Source: Cronobacter turicensis z3032 (GTDB taxonomy: Bacteria > Pseudomonadota > Gammaproteobacteria > Enterobacterales > Enterobacteriaceae). Taken from it: 64,000 bases of DNA. A program made the translations under genes and the position numbers. The notes below the pieces were generated by a model. That model was not told the origin of the DNA, searched no databases, and was given only the letters and a program-made list of their open reading frames with translations. Of this stretch, positions 16,417-25,111 are shown one piece after another; position 1 is the first letter of the stretch, and each line of letters starts with the position of its first letter. Where the stretch lies: positions 1,492,074-1,556,073 of the forward strand of contig FN543093.2 of the NCBI GenBank assembly GCA_000027065.2, given 5' to 3'.

Positions 16417-18561
16417 TTAATAGTCGTGTAGATCGTAATACCCTTCAATGCGGCCATGATTCACAAAGCGATCGGTGAAAATCTCATTATCGTCGCTGGA
16501 GATTTTAGCGCCTTTATGGTTAGTCACCCGATGGGAACGTAGCGTTATCGTATCGTAAGAATAGAGCGAGCCATCGTTATCCAGTGTATTCACCGCCTCG
16601 ATTGACAGACCGTCACGGCCATTAATATAACCCCCGTTTTCATTGACGAATGATTTCGCCGCATAAATCGTGATGTCATCGCCGGTCGAAATGCTGCCTT
16701 TATTGGAGAAGGTGCTGCTGTTAAGCGTAATCGCGCCGGTGCCTTTGATGGTGCCGTCATTGGAGAAATTGTCGGCGGCGTTGATGGTAATATCGCCCCC
16801 TCTCGATTCTACAGCGCCGTGGTTATTCACATAGAAATCCTTATCCGCGTTTACGGTGATGTTCCCGGTTGCTGAAATCGTCCCGTTGCCCACATCAAAC
16901 GTATCGCCCTGTAAATAAACCGTGTTGCCTTTCAGCGTTCCCTTATCATTATTAAAATAACCGCTGCTCATGCTGATGGTATTACCGGCGATGGTGCCAC
17001 CGCCATCACACATGTCCGCACTGTTATCGATGGTGTCGGCGACAATATCCAGCTGCCTGGCGCTGAAAATCGCGCCTGCCGTATTGGTTAAGGTTTTGGT
17101 ATCGACTGTCACATTGCCGACAGCCCCCAGCACGCCTTGCTCGTTATCGAGACTGTGGGAGGCATAGGCATCCAGCGCGTCTTGCGCGTAGATTTTGCCC
17201 CGGTTGCGAATATCATGGGTTTGCAGAGCCATATCGCCCGCACTGCTGATGAGCCCGTCTTTTTCATTCTCCAGCGTGTCGCTGGATATCGTCAGCGTGT
17301 TTTGCGCCTGTATTTCATTCTGGTTAGTAATCTTATGCGCGGCGACAGACAGCGTATCGGCGCTGATTTCGCCCCGGTTGCTGAGTTTATCGGCGCTGAT
17401 CGTCATCACGCCGCCGCCGGTCAGGCGACTGCCGTTATCGATATCGCCTGCGCTCACGCTGATATCCTCGCGGGCAATAATTCCCTGACCGTTATTATCC
17501 AGCGTCCCGCCGTGGGTATTTATGTTGATATTTTCGGCCGTTATTAACCCGTTAGTGTTGTTATCGAGCTTGCTGCTGGCGATGGCTAAATCGCGCTCGG
17601 CCTGCAGGGTGCCATGATCGTTATCGACAGCATGCTGGTTGGTGTCGATAAGCAAGTCTTTATTAGCAGAAATAATATTATTGTTTTCCAGCTCGCCATC
17701 CAGCGTGATAGAAATGCTTTCCGCGGCCGTAGAAATAATGCCGTTATTGCGCACGCCGACGCCATCTTCTGTACCAATAAGCTCAATCTTATTCGCATAC
17801 ATCCCGCCGAGACTGGACACATCCAGCGCCAGAGAAGGCTGAGGGCTGAATTTTGCCGGCTTAATTTCCCGCGCGTCCAGCGTCTTATAATTCACTTTGT
17901 TGCTGCCGGTGACGATCCGCAAATCGCGCGCCGTGAGCTGAGCATTCACGACTACGGAGCGGGAGATAATATCGGTGTAGTCCGTCGCATGGTCGTCCAT
18001 GCCTTTACCGGTAATTACGATTTTGCCGTCCGTGACGTTAAAGCCGCTGACTTTACCGCCTGTCATGTCAACGCTGCCGGTGACCAGCGTCGAGCGACTG
18101 GTATTGATGAAACCACAGCCGTCACAGGTGATGCCCGAAGGGTTAGCGATGATAACCGCAGCCTGCTGGCCCGCCACTTCCACCATGCCGTTTAACTGGC
18201 TCGGGTTAGAAGAGGCCACTTCGTTTAAAATCACGCTGGCGCTGCCGCCTGACATATTCGCGTTGCCGTTGACATTGCCGGCAAGCGTTGTGTTACTGCT
18301 GCCTGCGCCATTATTCAGCACCACGCCTGCGCTGTTCACGTCGAACTGTTTGTAGTAGTTATGCGAAACGCCGCCGTTTGATGGCGCGCTGACGTCAACC
18401 ACCGTCGCGCCGTTGCCCGCCACATTAACCGTGGTGGTGGGGGATTTTTGCTGATCGACAACAATCGCGGCGTGAGCCTGCGACACCAGCCCAAGCGCAA
18501 TCCAGGTACTGAAGCAAAGGGCGCTGATACGATAGCGCGGCGACGACACTGACATTTTCAT
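16417..18561 (-). CDS. Short filamentous-haemagglutinin-like TPS exoprotein
   Basis: This is a two-partner-secretion (type Vb) exoprotein of the FhaB/CdiA superfamily with 714 residues. The start at 18561 (MKMSVSSPRYRISALCFSTW) has AAGGATT upstream; the longer frame to 18654 lacks one. A signal peptide (1-33, ending SQAHA) precedes the TPS domain at about 34-270, with hallmarks NYYKQFDVNSAGVVLNNG, IIANPSGITCDGCGFINTSR and LVTGSV. The rest is a run of degenerate beta-helix repeats with the pattern LDN-G-I-A-DI-I. Real CdiA/FhaB proteins run to thousands of residues, so this is either a remnant or a naturally short adhesin. No toxin tip, immunity gene or TpsB transporter is visible nearby. Its AT content is higher than its neighbours. 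Confidence 0.82.
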   Translation of the reverse strand: MKMSVSSPRYRISALCFSTWIALGLVSQAHAAIVVDQQKSPTTTVNVAGNGATVVDVSAPSNGGVSHNYYKQFDVNSAGVVLNNGAGSSNTTLAGNVNGNANMSGGSASVILNEVASSNPSQLNGMVEVAGQQAAVIIANPSGITCDGCGFINTSRSTLVTGSVDMTGGKVSGFNVTDGKIVITGKGMDDHATDYTDIISRSVVVNAQLTARDLRIVTGSNKVNYKTLDAREIKPAKFSPQPSLALDVSSLGGMYANKIELIGTEDGVGVRNNGIISTAAESISITLDGELENNNIISANKDLLIDTNQHAVDNDHGTLQAERDLAIASSKLDNNTNGLITAENININTHGGTLDNNGQGIIAREDISVSAGDIDNGSRLTGGGVMTISADKLSNRGEISADTLSVAAHKITNQNEIQAQNTLTISSDTLENEKDGLISSAGDMALQTHDIRNRGKIYAQDALDAYASHSLDNEQGVLGAVGNVTVDTKTLTNTAGAIFSARQLDIVADTIDNSADMCDGGGTIAGNTISMSSGYFNNDKGTLKGNTVYLQGDTFDVGNGTISATGNITVNADKDFYVNNHGAVESRGGDITINAADNFSNDGTIKGTGAITLNSSTFSNKGSISTGDDITIYAAKSFVNENGGYINGRDGLSIEAVNTLDNDGSLYSYDTITLRSHRVTNHKGAKISSDDNEIFTDRFVNHGRIEGYYDLHDY

Positions 18562-19233
18562 AAATAATCCTTCATTTAGCAGAAAATAAAATAGCCTGCC
18601 GCCTTTATTGCAGGCAGACCGTTCTTTTCTCATCAAGAGAAATCCTGAGGGCAATAGCGATACGGCGCGTTATTTATCTGGCGCAACTCTCTGACGAAAT
18701 ATGAACGTTACAGGTGGGCATCGCGCCACGCTCCTTGTGTGGTTATTACGCATCCCTGCAAAGAATAATGTTAAGGAATGCTAATTATCTTTCCATTGAA
18801 AACCATGCGGGTCGTAGTAGCGATAAACGGCCTTATGTTCCAGAAAAAGCTCTAAAAAAAGCACTGGCAGCGACGGTAACAAACCGGATTTCTCAAGTCA
18901 GATGGTTAATAACGATGGATTAGCGATGGTTAAGTGTTTTTACTTATCAATCAATACGAAACACTATGATATTTTTGGTGTGAATTATTCGCACTGGCTT
19001 TTTTATAGCTAATGCTTTGATTAACATGAAAATAATAAGAGGCGTAATGCTAACGCGAACCCAGCCAGAAAGTGCGATTCCGGATGATATATAATGCTAA
19101 ATAATCACTGATACCAATGATAAAAATATAATGTGACGTAATAACACACTTTTTCTCCGTCATTATTTGCCTGAATAATTATGCAGCAAAAATAGATTTA
19201 TTATTTGACGTGTAATCATGGAATTGTTCAGAT
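18562..19233. other. AT-rich spacer upstream of the FHA-like gene, no gene supported
   Basis: These roughly 670 bases are visibly poorer in GC than the backbone. One 69-codon open frame on the plus strand (18714-18923) has no good ribosome-binding site and no familiar sequence, so I do not call it. The left part must carry the promoter of the FHA-like gene (minus strand). Horizontal acquisition with that gene is likely. Confidence 0.5.
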
Positions 19234-19266
19234 AAAAAAAACGCCGCGGCAGGATGGCGGCGGCGT
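19234..19266 (-). terminator. Terminator of the GH31 operon (reads leftward)
   Basis: On the minus strand a hairpin (ACGCCGC, plus-strand 19266-19260, with GCGGCGT, 19247-19241) runs into seven T (plus-strand A-run 19234-19240), just after the GH31 stop. Confidence 0.85.
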
Positions 19267-19293
19267 AGTGATTGCAGCGTATTTGTTCCGGCG

Positions 19294-21657
19294 TTAACGC
19301 TCCCAGCGCTGCCCCGGCTTGCCGTTAATATACAACGTGCGGTGCTCATCGGCAGGGAGCGTAACGTCAATGGCATCCCATGCCGGACGGTAATCGCCAG
19401 TCACAGAGAACGTCAGATAAATGGCGTCGGCGGTGCATTGCATCTGCCAGTTCACCCACAGGGCGTTACCCTCACGATACCCCCAGGTTTCACCGTCATC
19501 TTCAAACAGCAGGCCTGCGGTATCGCCGTGGCCCGGCACCGGGAAAAGCCTCAGCTCGCGCGTGTCGTCGCGCTGCGCATCGACATGGCGCAGTCGCGCG
19601 CTGAGCGGCAGGCCGCTGCCTGCGCGCACCAGCAACGGCAGGCGCTCAAGCGGCGCATCCAGCGTCACCTGCTGACCGCCCGCATACCAGCGTCCCGTGT
19701 GGAAATCGTACCAGCCGTGGTCATTCGCGGGCAGCCAGAGCGTGCGGGTACGCGCGCCGGGCTCCACCACGCTTGCCACCAGCAGATCGCGGCCCAGCAT
19801 AAACTCGTCGCACGCCTGGAAGGTCTGCGCGTCATGTTCGTGGTCGAGGAACGTCGGGCGCAGCATCGGCTCATCATCGTCATGCGCCTGCCACAGCAGC
19901 GTGTAAAGGTAAGGCAGCAGACGGTAGCGCAGTTCGATGGCGCTGCGGATCGCGGGCGTCACCGCCGGGTACATCCACGGCTCGTTAACGGTCTGATCGT
20001 CATTCCACGAGTGAATGGTAAAGCGCGGATGCATCACGCCGTTCTGCACCCAGCGCACGAACAGCTCCGCGTCTGGTTTGTCGCCGGAGAAACCGCCGAC
20101 GTCGTGACCGACGTTATACAGCCCCGACAGGCTCATACCCAGCCCCATGCGAATGTTGTAGCGCAGCGTCTGCCAGCTGGTGCGGTTATCGCCGCTCCAG
20201 GTCTGGACGTAGCGCTGCATCCCCGCGCAGCCGGAGCGCGAAATCAGGTACGGGCGTTTCTGTGGCGCGAAGGTCTGCTGGGCCTCCATTGAAGCGCGCA
20301 TCATCAGGAGCGGCATCACCGGGCGGATATGTTTAATCGCCACCGGCTCGCCGAAGCCGTGGCAGCGCGCTTCGCCGTCCCAGACCTCATATTCGTTATT
20401 GTCGTTCCAGGTGGAATCGATGCCCATCTCAAGCAGCTGCGTGGTGACGCCGTTCTGCCACCAGGCGATGGTCGCCGGGTTGGTGAAATCAAGGTGCGAG
20501 CCTTCGTCATCCCAGAAGCTGGAGCGCTCCGGCGCGTCGGTTTCGGAATCGCGGATAAACAGCCCCTGCTGCGCCACTTCCGTATAGCGCGGGTGATCCT
20601 GCAACAGGCAGGGCTTGATATTCGCGGCGAGCTTCAGCCCGGCGTCATGAAACGCCGCGCTCATCGCTTTCGGCTGCGGCACTTTGTCGTAGTTCCAGTT
20701 AAAGACGTAGCGCTTATTATTGATGGAGGTATAACCCGACGAGAGCTGGAAGGAGTCGCACGGGATAGCCTGCTCCTCGCACAGGCGAATAAAGTGCATC
20801 AGCTGATTCTGCGCATCCGGCGCGTCGGTGTAATGCATCGTTGAACCGCTGTAGCCGAGGCTCCATTTCGGGCCGAACAGGGTTTTCCCGGTCAGGCGGA
20901 CAAACGCTTTGGTGACATCCAGCACGCGCGGGCCGACGAACAGGTAGTAATCGATATCGCCCGCTTCGGCCTGCCAGCGGCGGTAGGGCAGGTGATAGTT
21001 GTCGATTTCATTACCGAGATCGAGCCAGCAGCTGCTCAGGTTGTCGTAAAACAGCCCGAAGCTGACCTGCTCGCGGCGGGTAATGGTAAACGGGATATGT
21101 TTATACAGCGGATCGGTGCTGGCGGCGTTATAGCCCATCGCGTCAAGGTTACGCATCTCGAAGCGGCGGCCGGTGCGCTCCAGGTCGCCCGCTTTTTCGC
21201 CCAGCCCGTAATACCGGTCGTCTTTCTGGCGGCGCTGATAGTGCGCCACGCCGTCGCCATGCGCGTTCATCAGGTAGGCGCTGGTGGGGCGGTCGCTGGT
21301 GAGAAACTGCCAGTGGCCGTCATCGTCGCGGTAATGCCACTCCAGCCACAGCGGCTGATGCACCGTTACGCGCAGGCGTTCACTGCTGATGACCAGGCGC
21401 TCCGGCGTTTCGTCGAGCGTAAAGCCCGGCAGGCTGAAGCCGTCGAGACTGTCGCGCGAGCGGCCTTCCCATGGCGTGTCGTCGCCTGGCGCGATGCTCC
21501 ACGTGCGGTTGAGCGCATACGCGCCGCGGCGTTTCACCGCCACGCGGAACAGGCCCGGCTCCAGCACCCACAGACAGAGCGTATGGGCGTCATCGACGGT
21601 CAGCTCGACACGATGGTCGTCGGCGTGGGTGAATCTCCAGTGTTTGAGGGTTTTCAT
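19294..21657 (-). CDS. Glycoside hydrolase family 31 alpha-glycosidase
   Basis: This is an alpha-glucosidase/alpha-xylosidase type enzyme, apparently cytoplasmic since no signal peptide is seen. The start at 21657 (MKTLKHWRFTHADDHR) has GGGAG 7 bases upstream; a longer frame to 21726 runs into the MFS gene. Domains are an N-terminal beta-sandwich with GLGEKAGDLERTGRRFEMRN, then the TIM barrel. The catalytic nucleophile Asp lies in GIDSTWNDNNEYEVWDGEA and the acid/base Asp in WSGDNRTSW; RYVFNWNYDKVP and RPYLISRSGCAG also belong to the family. At 787 aa it has the normal length. It starts 10 bases after the MFS stop, so the transporter probably delivers its substrate. The exact sugar is unknown. 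Confidence 0.9.
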   Translation of the reverse strand: MKTLKHWRFTHADDHRVELTVDDAHTLCLWVLEPGLFRVAVKRRGAYALNRTWSIAPGDDTPWEGRSRDSLDGFSLPGFTLDETPERLVISSERLRVTVHQPLWLEWHYRDDDGHWQFLTSDRPTSAYLMNAHGDGVAHYQRRQKDDRYYGLGEKAGDLERTGRRFEMRNLDAMGYNAASTDPLYKHIPFTITRREQVSFGLFYDNLSSCWLDLGNEIDNYHLPYRRWQAEAGDIDYYLFVGPRVLDVTKAFVRLTGKTLFGPKWSLGYSGSTMHYTDAPDAQNQLMHFIRLCEEQAIPCDSFQLSSGYTSINNKRYVFNWNYDKVPQPKAMSAAFHDAGLKLAANIKPCLLQDHPRYTEVAQQGLFIRDSETDAPERSSFWDDEGSHLDFTNPATIAWWQNGVTTQLLEMGIDSTWNDNNEYEVWDGEARCHGFGEPVAIKHIRPVMPLLMMRASMEAQQTFAPQKRPYLISRSGCAGMQRYVQTWSGDNRTSWQTLRYNIRMGLGMSLSGLYNVGHDVGGFSGDKPDAELFVRWVQNGVMHPRFTIHSWNDDQTVNEPWMYPAVTPAIRSAIELRYRLLPYLYTLLWQAHDDDEPMLRPTFLDHEHDAQTFQACDEFMLGRDLLVASVVEPGARTRTLWLPANDHGWYDFHTGRWYAGGQQVTLDAPLERLPLLVRAGSGLPLSARLRHVDAQRDDTRELRLFPVPGHGDTAGLLFEDDGETWGYREGNALWVNWQMQCTADAIYLTFSVTGDYRPAWDAIDVTLPADEHRTLYINGKPGQRWER

Positions 21658-21667
21658 TCGCATCTCC

Positions 21668-22978
21668 CTATGAAGCGCGCTTGTTGCGGCGCTCGGCAAT
21701 AAAGGCAACCAGGAACACGGCGCCAATCAGGTCAAAGAACCCCATGGCGACAAACAGCGGGTTAAAGCCGATTTTGTCGGCAGTTACCCCGATAATCAGT
21801 GAGAACAGGAAGCTGGCAATCCAGGCGCAGGAGCCGCGCATTCCGTTAACGGTGGCCATCTGGCCGCGATCGAACGATTCCACCACCAGCGCGCTCAGCA
21901 TGCAGGAAATAATCTGATGCCCGAAGCCGCCGATGGAGATAAGAACGATGGTGATGTACGGGTCGCGCGTCAGGGTGACAATCGCCAGCGACACCATGAG
22001 GAACGCGCCGGTCACGGAGCTTGCCACCACCGAGTTGATCTGCGTGCAGCCGAACACGCGTACATAAAGCTTCGTGAGATAGCCGCTCGCCACCGAGCCT
22101 AAATCGGCAGCCAGGAACGGCAGCCAGGCGAACATGGCTATCTGCTTCAGATCCATGCCGTGCTCTTTGGCGAGGTACAGCGGCACCCAGAAGCTCATCA
22201 CCGCCCAGGCGGGCTCGGCCATAAAAGCCGGAATGGCGATGCCGTAAAAACGTTTGTTCTTTGAAACGGTTTTCAGCGCGGTAAAGAAGGGCAGGCGTAC
22301 CGGCGGCGGCTCGTTATCCTGGCGAATGAACGCGAGTTCTTCCTGGCTCAGGCGCGGGTGGTTTTCCGGGTTGTAGTAAAAGAGCCACCACAGCACGACC
22401 CAGACCAGCGCCAGCACGCCGGTAAACAGAAACGCGCCCTGCCAGCCGAAGGAGATATGCGCGAAGTAAATAATCGGCGGCGCCAGCATCGCGCCGATGG
22501 AGAACCCGACGCCCGCCCAGCCTGCGGCGACCGGACGCTCTTTTTTCGGGAACCATTCGCCAAGCGTTTTGGCGTTGGCAGGCGTCGCCGCCGCTTCCGC
22601 CGCGCCCATAAAGAAGCGCAGGATCGCCAGATGCAGCCAGCTACCGGCCCCGGCATGGAGAATACACATCAGCGCCCACAGCGAGGCGCAAATCAGAAAG
22701 CCGATTTTTAAACCAATGACATCGATCAGCCAGCCGCACAGCGGCTGAAACAGGGTATAGGCGAGCTGAAACGCGCCCACGATGTAGGAGTACTGTTCGG
22801 TGGTGATGCCCAGGCTCTCTTTCAGCTCGGGCGCAAGAATGCCCAGAGAGTTACGGGTGATGTAGTTGACGGTCACGCCCATCAAAAACAGCACCAGCAC
22901 CCACCAGCGCAGATGACGGATGGCGCGGCGGGTACGGGTTTTCACCGCGCCGACATCCTGATTAATGCTCTGACTCAT
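21668..22978 (-). CDS. MFS transporter, anion:cation symporter-like family
   Basis: This twelve-helix major-facilitator permease resembles the hexuronate/glucarate (ExuT/GudP) branch. Signatures include VTVNYITRNSLGILAPELKE, GWLIDVIGLKIGFL, RFFMGAAEAAATPANAKTL, GEWFPKKERPVAAGWAGVGF and, in the second half, GFGHQIISCMLSALVVESF. The length of 436 aa is normal. The pairing with a GH31 enzyme implies it imports an oligosaccharide or glycoside, which would be unusual for this branch; sugar acids are the alternative. It is divergent from the LacI-type regulator at 23285. AGAAGAA just upstream of the ATG is the ribosome-binding site. Confidence 0.85.
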   Translation of the reverse strand: MSQSINQDVGAVKTRTRRAIRHLRWWVLVLFLMGVTVNYITRNSLGILAPELKESLGITTEQYSYIVGAFQLAYTLFQPLCGWLIDVIGLKIGFLICASLWALMCILHAGAGSWLHLAILRFFMGAAEAAATPANAKTLGEWFPKKERPVAAGWAGVGFSIGAMLAPPIIYFAHISFGWQGAFLFTGVLALVWVVLWWLFYYNPENHPRLSQEELAFIRQDNEPPPVRLPFFTALKTVSKNKRFYGIAIPAFMAEPAWAVMSFWVPLYLAKEHGMDLKQIAMFAWLPFLAADLGSVASGYLTKLYVRVFGCTQINSVVASSVTGAFLMVSLAIVTLTRDPYITIVLISIGGFGHQIISCMLSALVVESFDRGQMATVNGMRGSCAWIASFLFSLIIGVTADKIGFNPLFVAMGFFDLIGAVFLVAFIAERRNKRAS

Positions 22979-23160
22979 TTATTCTTCTCCACGGTTAGCC
23001 TGACGGGTATAACAACTCGCATTCCGGACGCTCCGAAAACCACAGCAGAGACCGCTATTTATTTGAATTAACATCATTTTTTGTAGGGGTGTCATACGCG
23101 TTTTAGATAAAAGCTGTACGACAACCTGAGAGTAGAGCAGCAGCTGGAATGGTAGTAGCC

Positions 23161-23188
23161 TCTTTTATGCAAGGATTTTCATAAAAGA
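23161..23188. promoter_or_regulatory. Inverted repeat in the MFS/LacI divergent region
   Basis: TCTTTTATG (23161-23169) and CATAAAAGA (23180-23188) are perfect 9-bp arms separated by 10 bases. It lies in the only regulatory gap of the locus and is a candidate binding site for the LacI-type protein or another regulator. No T-run follows, so a terminator is unlikely. Confidence 0.5.
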
Positions 23189-23244
23189 CCCTGACTGTGT
23201 TAAAAGAAGCCTTATGGGAAGGGATATATCGTAAAAAATACATG

Positions 23245-23258
23245 TGAAAAATTTTTCA
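23245..23258. promoter_or_regulatory. 14-bp palindrome just upstream of the LacI-type gene
   Basis: TGAAAAATTTTTCA is a perfect palindrome ending 14-26 bases before the two candidate starts of the regulator. Position suggests autoregulation. LacI-family sites often have a central CG, which is missing here, so the assignment is weak. Confidence 0.4.
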
Positions 23259-23284
23259 TTTCACAACCGGAGATGGATCACAAA

Positions 23285-24355
23285 ATGAGTAAAAAGCTCC
23301 AGGTCGCCCGGATCGCCGAACAAACCGGTCTTTCGCTCAGCACCGTTTCCCGCGTGCTGGCGGGCAAAGCCAATACCAGCGAAAAAGCGCGCCGCAGAGT
23401 GCGGGAGTGCGCGAAAGCGCTGGGCGTGCTGGAGGATATGGCGGCAGGCAGGCTGCTGCTCAACAGTCTGGTGGTGTTCGCGCCGCGCCGCGCGTTTGAT
23501 GAGCGGTCCGACATCTTTTATTACCGCGTGATCCAGAGTATTAACAAAGCGCTGGAGCCCCATGAAGTGCGGCTGCGCTACTGCGCGCTGGAGGAGAACG
23601 ACGCGGACGCCAACCTGTTTCTCGCCCGCATGAACGATCCCCAGACCGAGGCGGCGCTCCTGCTCGGCATCGACGATCCGCACATTCACGATCTGGCGTG
23701 TGATGTGGGCAAGCCGTGCGTGCTCATCAACTGCCGCGATCGCAAAATGCGCCTGCCTGCGGTCGCGCCGGATCACCGGGCGATTGGCGAGAACGCGGCG
23801 CGCTATCTCTTTGAGATGGGCCACCGCGAGGTGATGAACGTGCTGTGTCTGCGGCGATATACGATGGAGCTGCGTCTGGCGGGCATCCGCGACGCCTGGG
23901 AGGCCCAAAACCTGGCGTTTGACGAGAAAAGACACTTGCTGACGGCGCCTGATTTCAGCGCCAGGGGCAGCGAGGCGCTGGTCACGCGGTTTCTGGAGGA
24001 GACGCCTGCGGCGCTGTTGCCTGGCGCGCTGCTGGTGGGCGGCGATTTTATGGCGGCGGGCGCGGTGAAAGCATTACAAAACGCCGGACTGCGGGTGCCG
24101 CAGGAGATGTCCGTGATGAGCATCGACGCCTTTAACCTGGCGGCCATTGAAGATGTGCCGCTGACGGCGGTGCATGTACCGCGCGACGCGCTGGGCGAAG
24201 AGGCGGTGTTTATGCTGCAACAGCGGCTCATTCGCCCGCAGGCCGCGGTCGGCACGCTGCTGCTGAATGGCACGCTGGACGTGCGCGAATCGGTGCGCCG
24301 CGTCAGGCCGGGGCGTGGGAGCGCCAGCGTGCAGCGCGACGGCCTGTACGATTAA
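23285..24355 (+). CDS. LacI-family transcriptional regulator of the GH31 locus
   Basis: The N-terminal LacI helix-turn-helix is clear (VARIAEQTGLSLSTVSRVLA, GKANTSEKARRRVRECA), followed by a periplasmic-binding-protein-like sensor domain (GADFMAAGAVKAL-type segment VGGDFMAAGAVKAL, QEMSVMSIDAFNLA, LTAVHVPRDALGEEAV). The start is uncertain: ATG 23273 lies only one base behind GGAG, while ATG 23285 (MSKKLQVARIA) has a weaker GGAT 7 bases upstream and gives the usual family N-terminus. The length is 356 aa. It is divergent from the MFS/GH31 operon and presumably represses it until the sugar binds. Its 3' end stops just short of the end of moeB on the other strand. Confidence 0.88.
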   Translation: MSKKLQVARIAEQTGLSLSTVSRVLAGKANTSEKARRRVRECAKALGVLEDMAAGRLLLNSLVVFAPRRAFDERSDIFYYRVIQSINKALEPHEVRLRYCALEENDADANLFLARMNDPQTEAALLLGIDDPHIHDLACDVGKPCVLINCRDRKMRLPAVAPDHRAIGENAARYLFEMGHREVMNVLCLRRYTMELRLAGIRDAWEAQNLAFDEKRHLLTAPDFSARGSEALVTRFLEETPAALLPGALLVGGDFMAAGAVKALQNAGLRVPQEMSVMSIDAFNLAAIEDVPLTAVHVPRDALGEEAVFMLQQRLIRPQAAVGTLLLNGTLDVRESVRRVRPGRGSASVQRDGLYD

Positions 24356-25110
24356 CGCCCGTCGCCGCAGACCTCGCAGTGCGGGTTGCACGCCAGTTTC
24401 ATTTCGCGAAACTGCGTGCGCAGCGCGTCATACATCACCAGCTTTCCGGCGCACGGTTCGCCATAGCGCGCCAGCACTTTGATGGCTTCCATCGCCTGCA
24501 ACGATCCAATAACGCCCACCAGCGGCGCCATCACGCCCGCTTCCACGCAGGTCAGCGCGTTGTCGCCAAACAGGCGGCTCAGGCAACGGTAGCACGGCTC
24601 GCCAGGCTGCCACGTAAAGACGCTGATCTGGCCCTCCATGCGGATAGCCGCGCCGGAGACCAGCGGCACTTTATGATGAAAACAGAGCGCGTTGAGCTGA
24701 TTGCGCGTCGCCACGTTATCGGTGCAGTCGAGCACCAGATCGTGGCGGGCGATAAGTTCCGCGAGCGCCGCGTCATCCAGCTGCGCGTTGACGGCGTCGA
24801 TAACGCAGTGCGGGTTAATGGCGCTGAGCGCCTCACGCGCGGATTCCACCTTCGGCTGGCCGATGGTGGCGTCGCGATGCAGCACCTGGCGCTGGAGATT
24901 GGAAAGCGCCACCGTGTCGAAATCGAGCAGCGTCAGCCTGCCGGTGCCCGCCGCCGCTAAATAAGGCGCGGCGGCGCAGCCAAGACCGCCGAGTCCCACC
25001 ACCAGCACACGCGCGGCTTTCAGCCGCTCCTGGCCGTCAAAATCGAAATCCCGCAGGATGATTTGCCGGTTATAGCGCAGCATCTCGGCATCGCTTAACG
25101 CCTCGGTCAT
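24352..25110 (-). CDS. moeB: Molybdopterin-synthase adenylyltransferase MoeB
   Basis: MoeB activates the C-terminus of MoaD with AMP during molybdopterin synthesis and belongs to the E1/ThiF family. The start at 25110 (MTEALSDAEMLRYNRQIIL) is 1 base from the moeA stop, and its ribosome-binding GGAGG lies inside the moeA end. The nucleotide site is VVGLGGLGCAAAPYLA; catalytic LDCTDN follows, and the zinc cysteines are CYRC and the terminal CNPHCEVCG. The 252 aa are close to E. coli (249). The last 4 bases overlap the end of the LacI-type gene on the opposite strand. Confidence 0.96.
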   Translation of the reverse strand: MTEALSDAEMLRYNRQIILRDFDFDGQERLKAARVLVVGLGGLGCAAAPYLAAAGTGRLTLLDFDTVALSNLQRQVLHRDATIGQPKVESAREALSAINPHCVIDAVNAQLDDAALAELIARHDLVLDCTDNVATRNQLNALCFHHKVPLVSGAAIRMEGQISVFTWQPGEPCYRCLSRLFGDNALTCVEAGVMAPLVGVIGSLQAMEAIKVLARYGEPCAGKLVMYDALRTQFREMKLACNPHCEVCGDGR

Positions 25111-25111
25111 C

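Noticed and set aside
18714..18923. 69-codon open frame in the AT-rich spacer
   Set aside because: No ribosome-binding site, no familiar sequence, and it lies in the likely promoter region of the FHA-like gene.
23243..23265. CRP site upstream of the LacI-type gene
   Set aside because: TGTGA and TCACA are both present, but 13 bases separate them; CRP needs 6.
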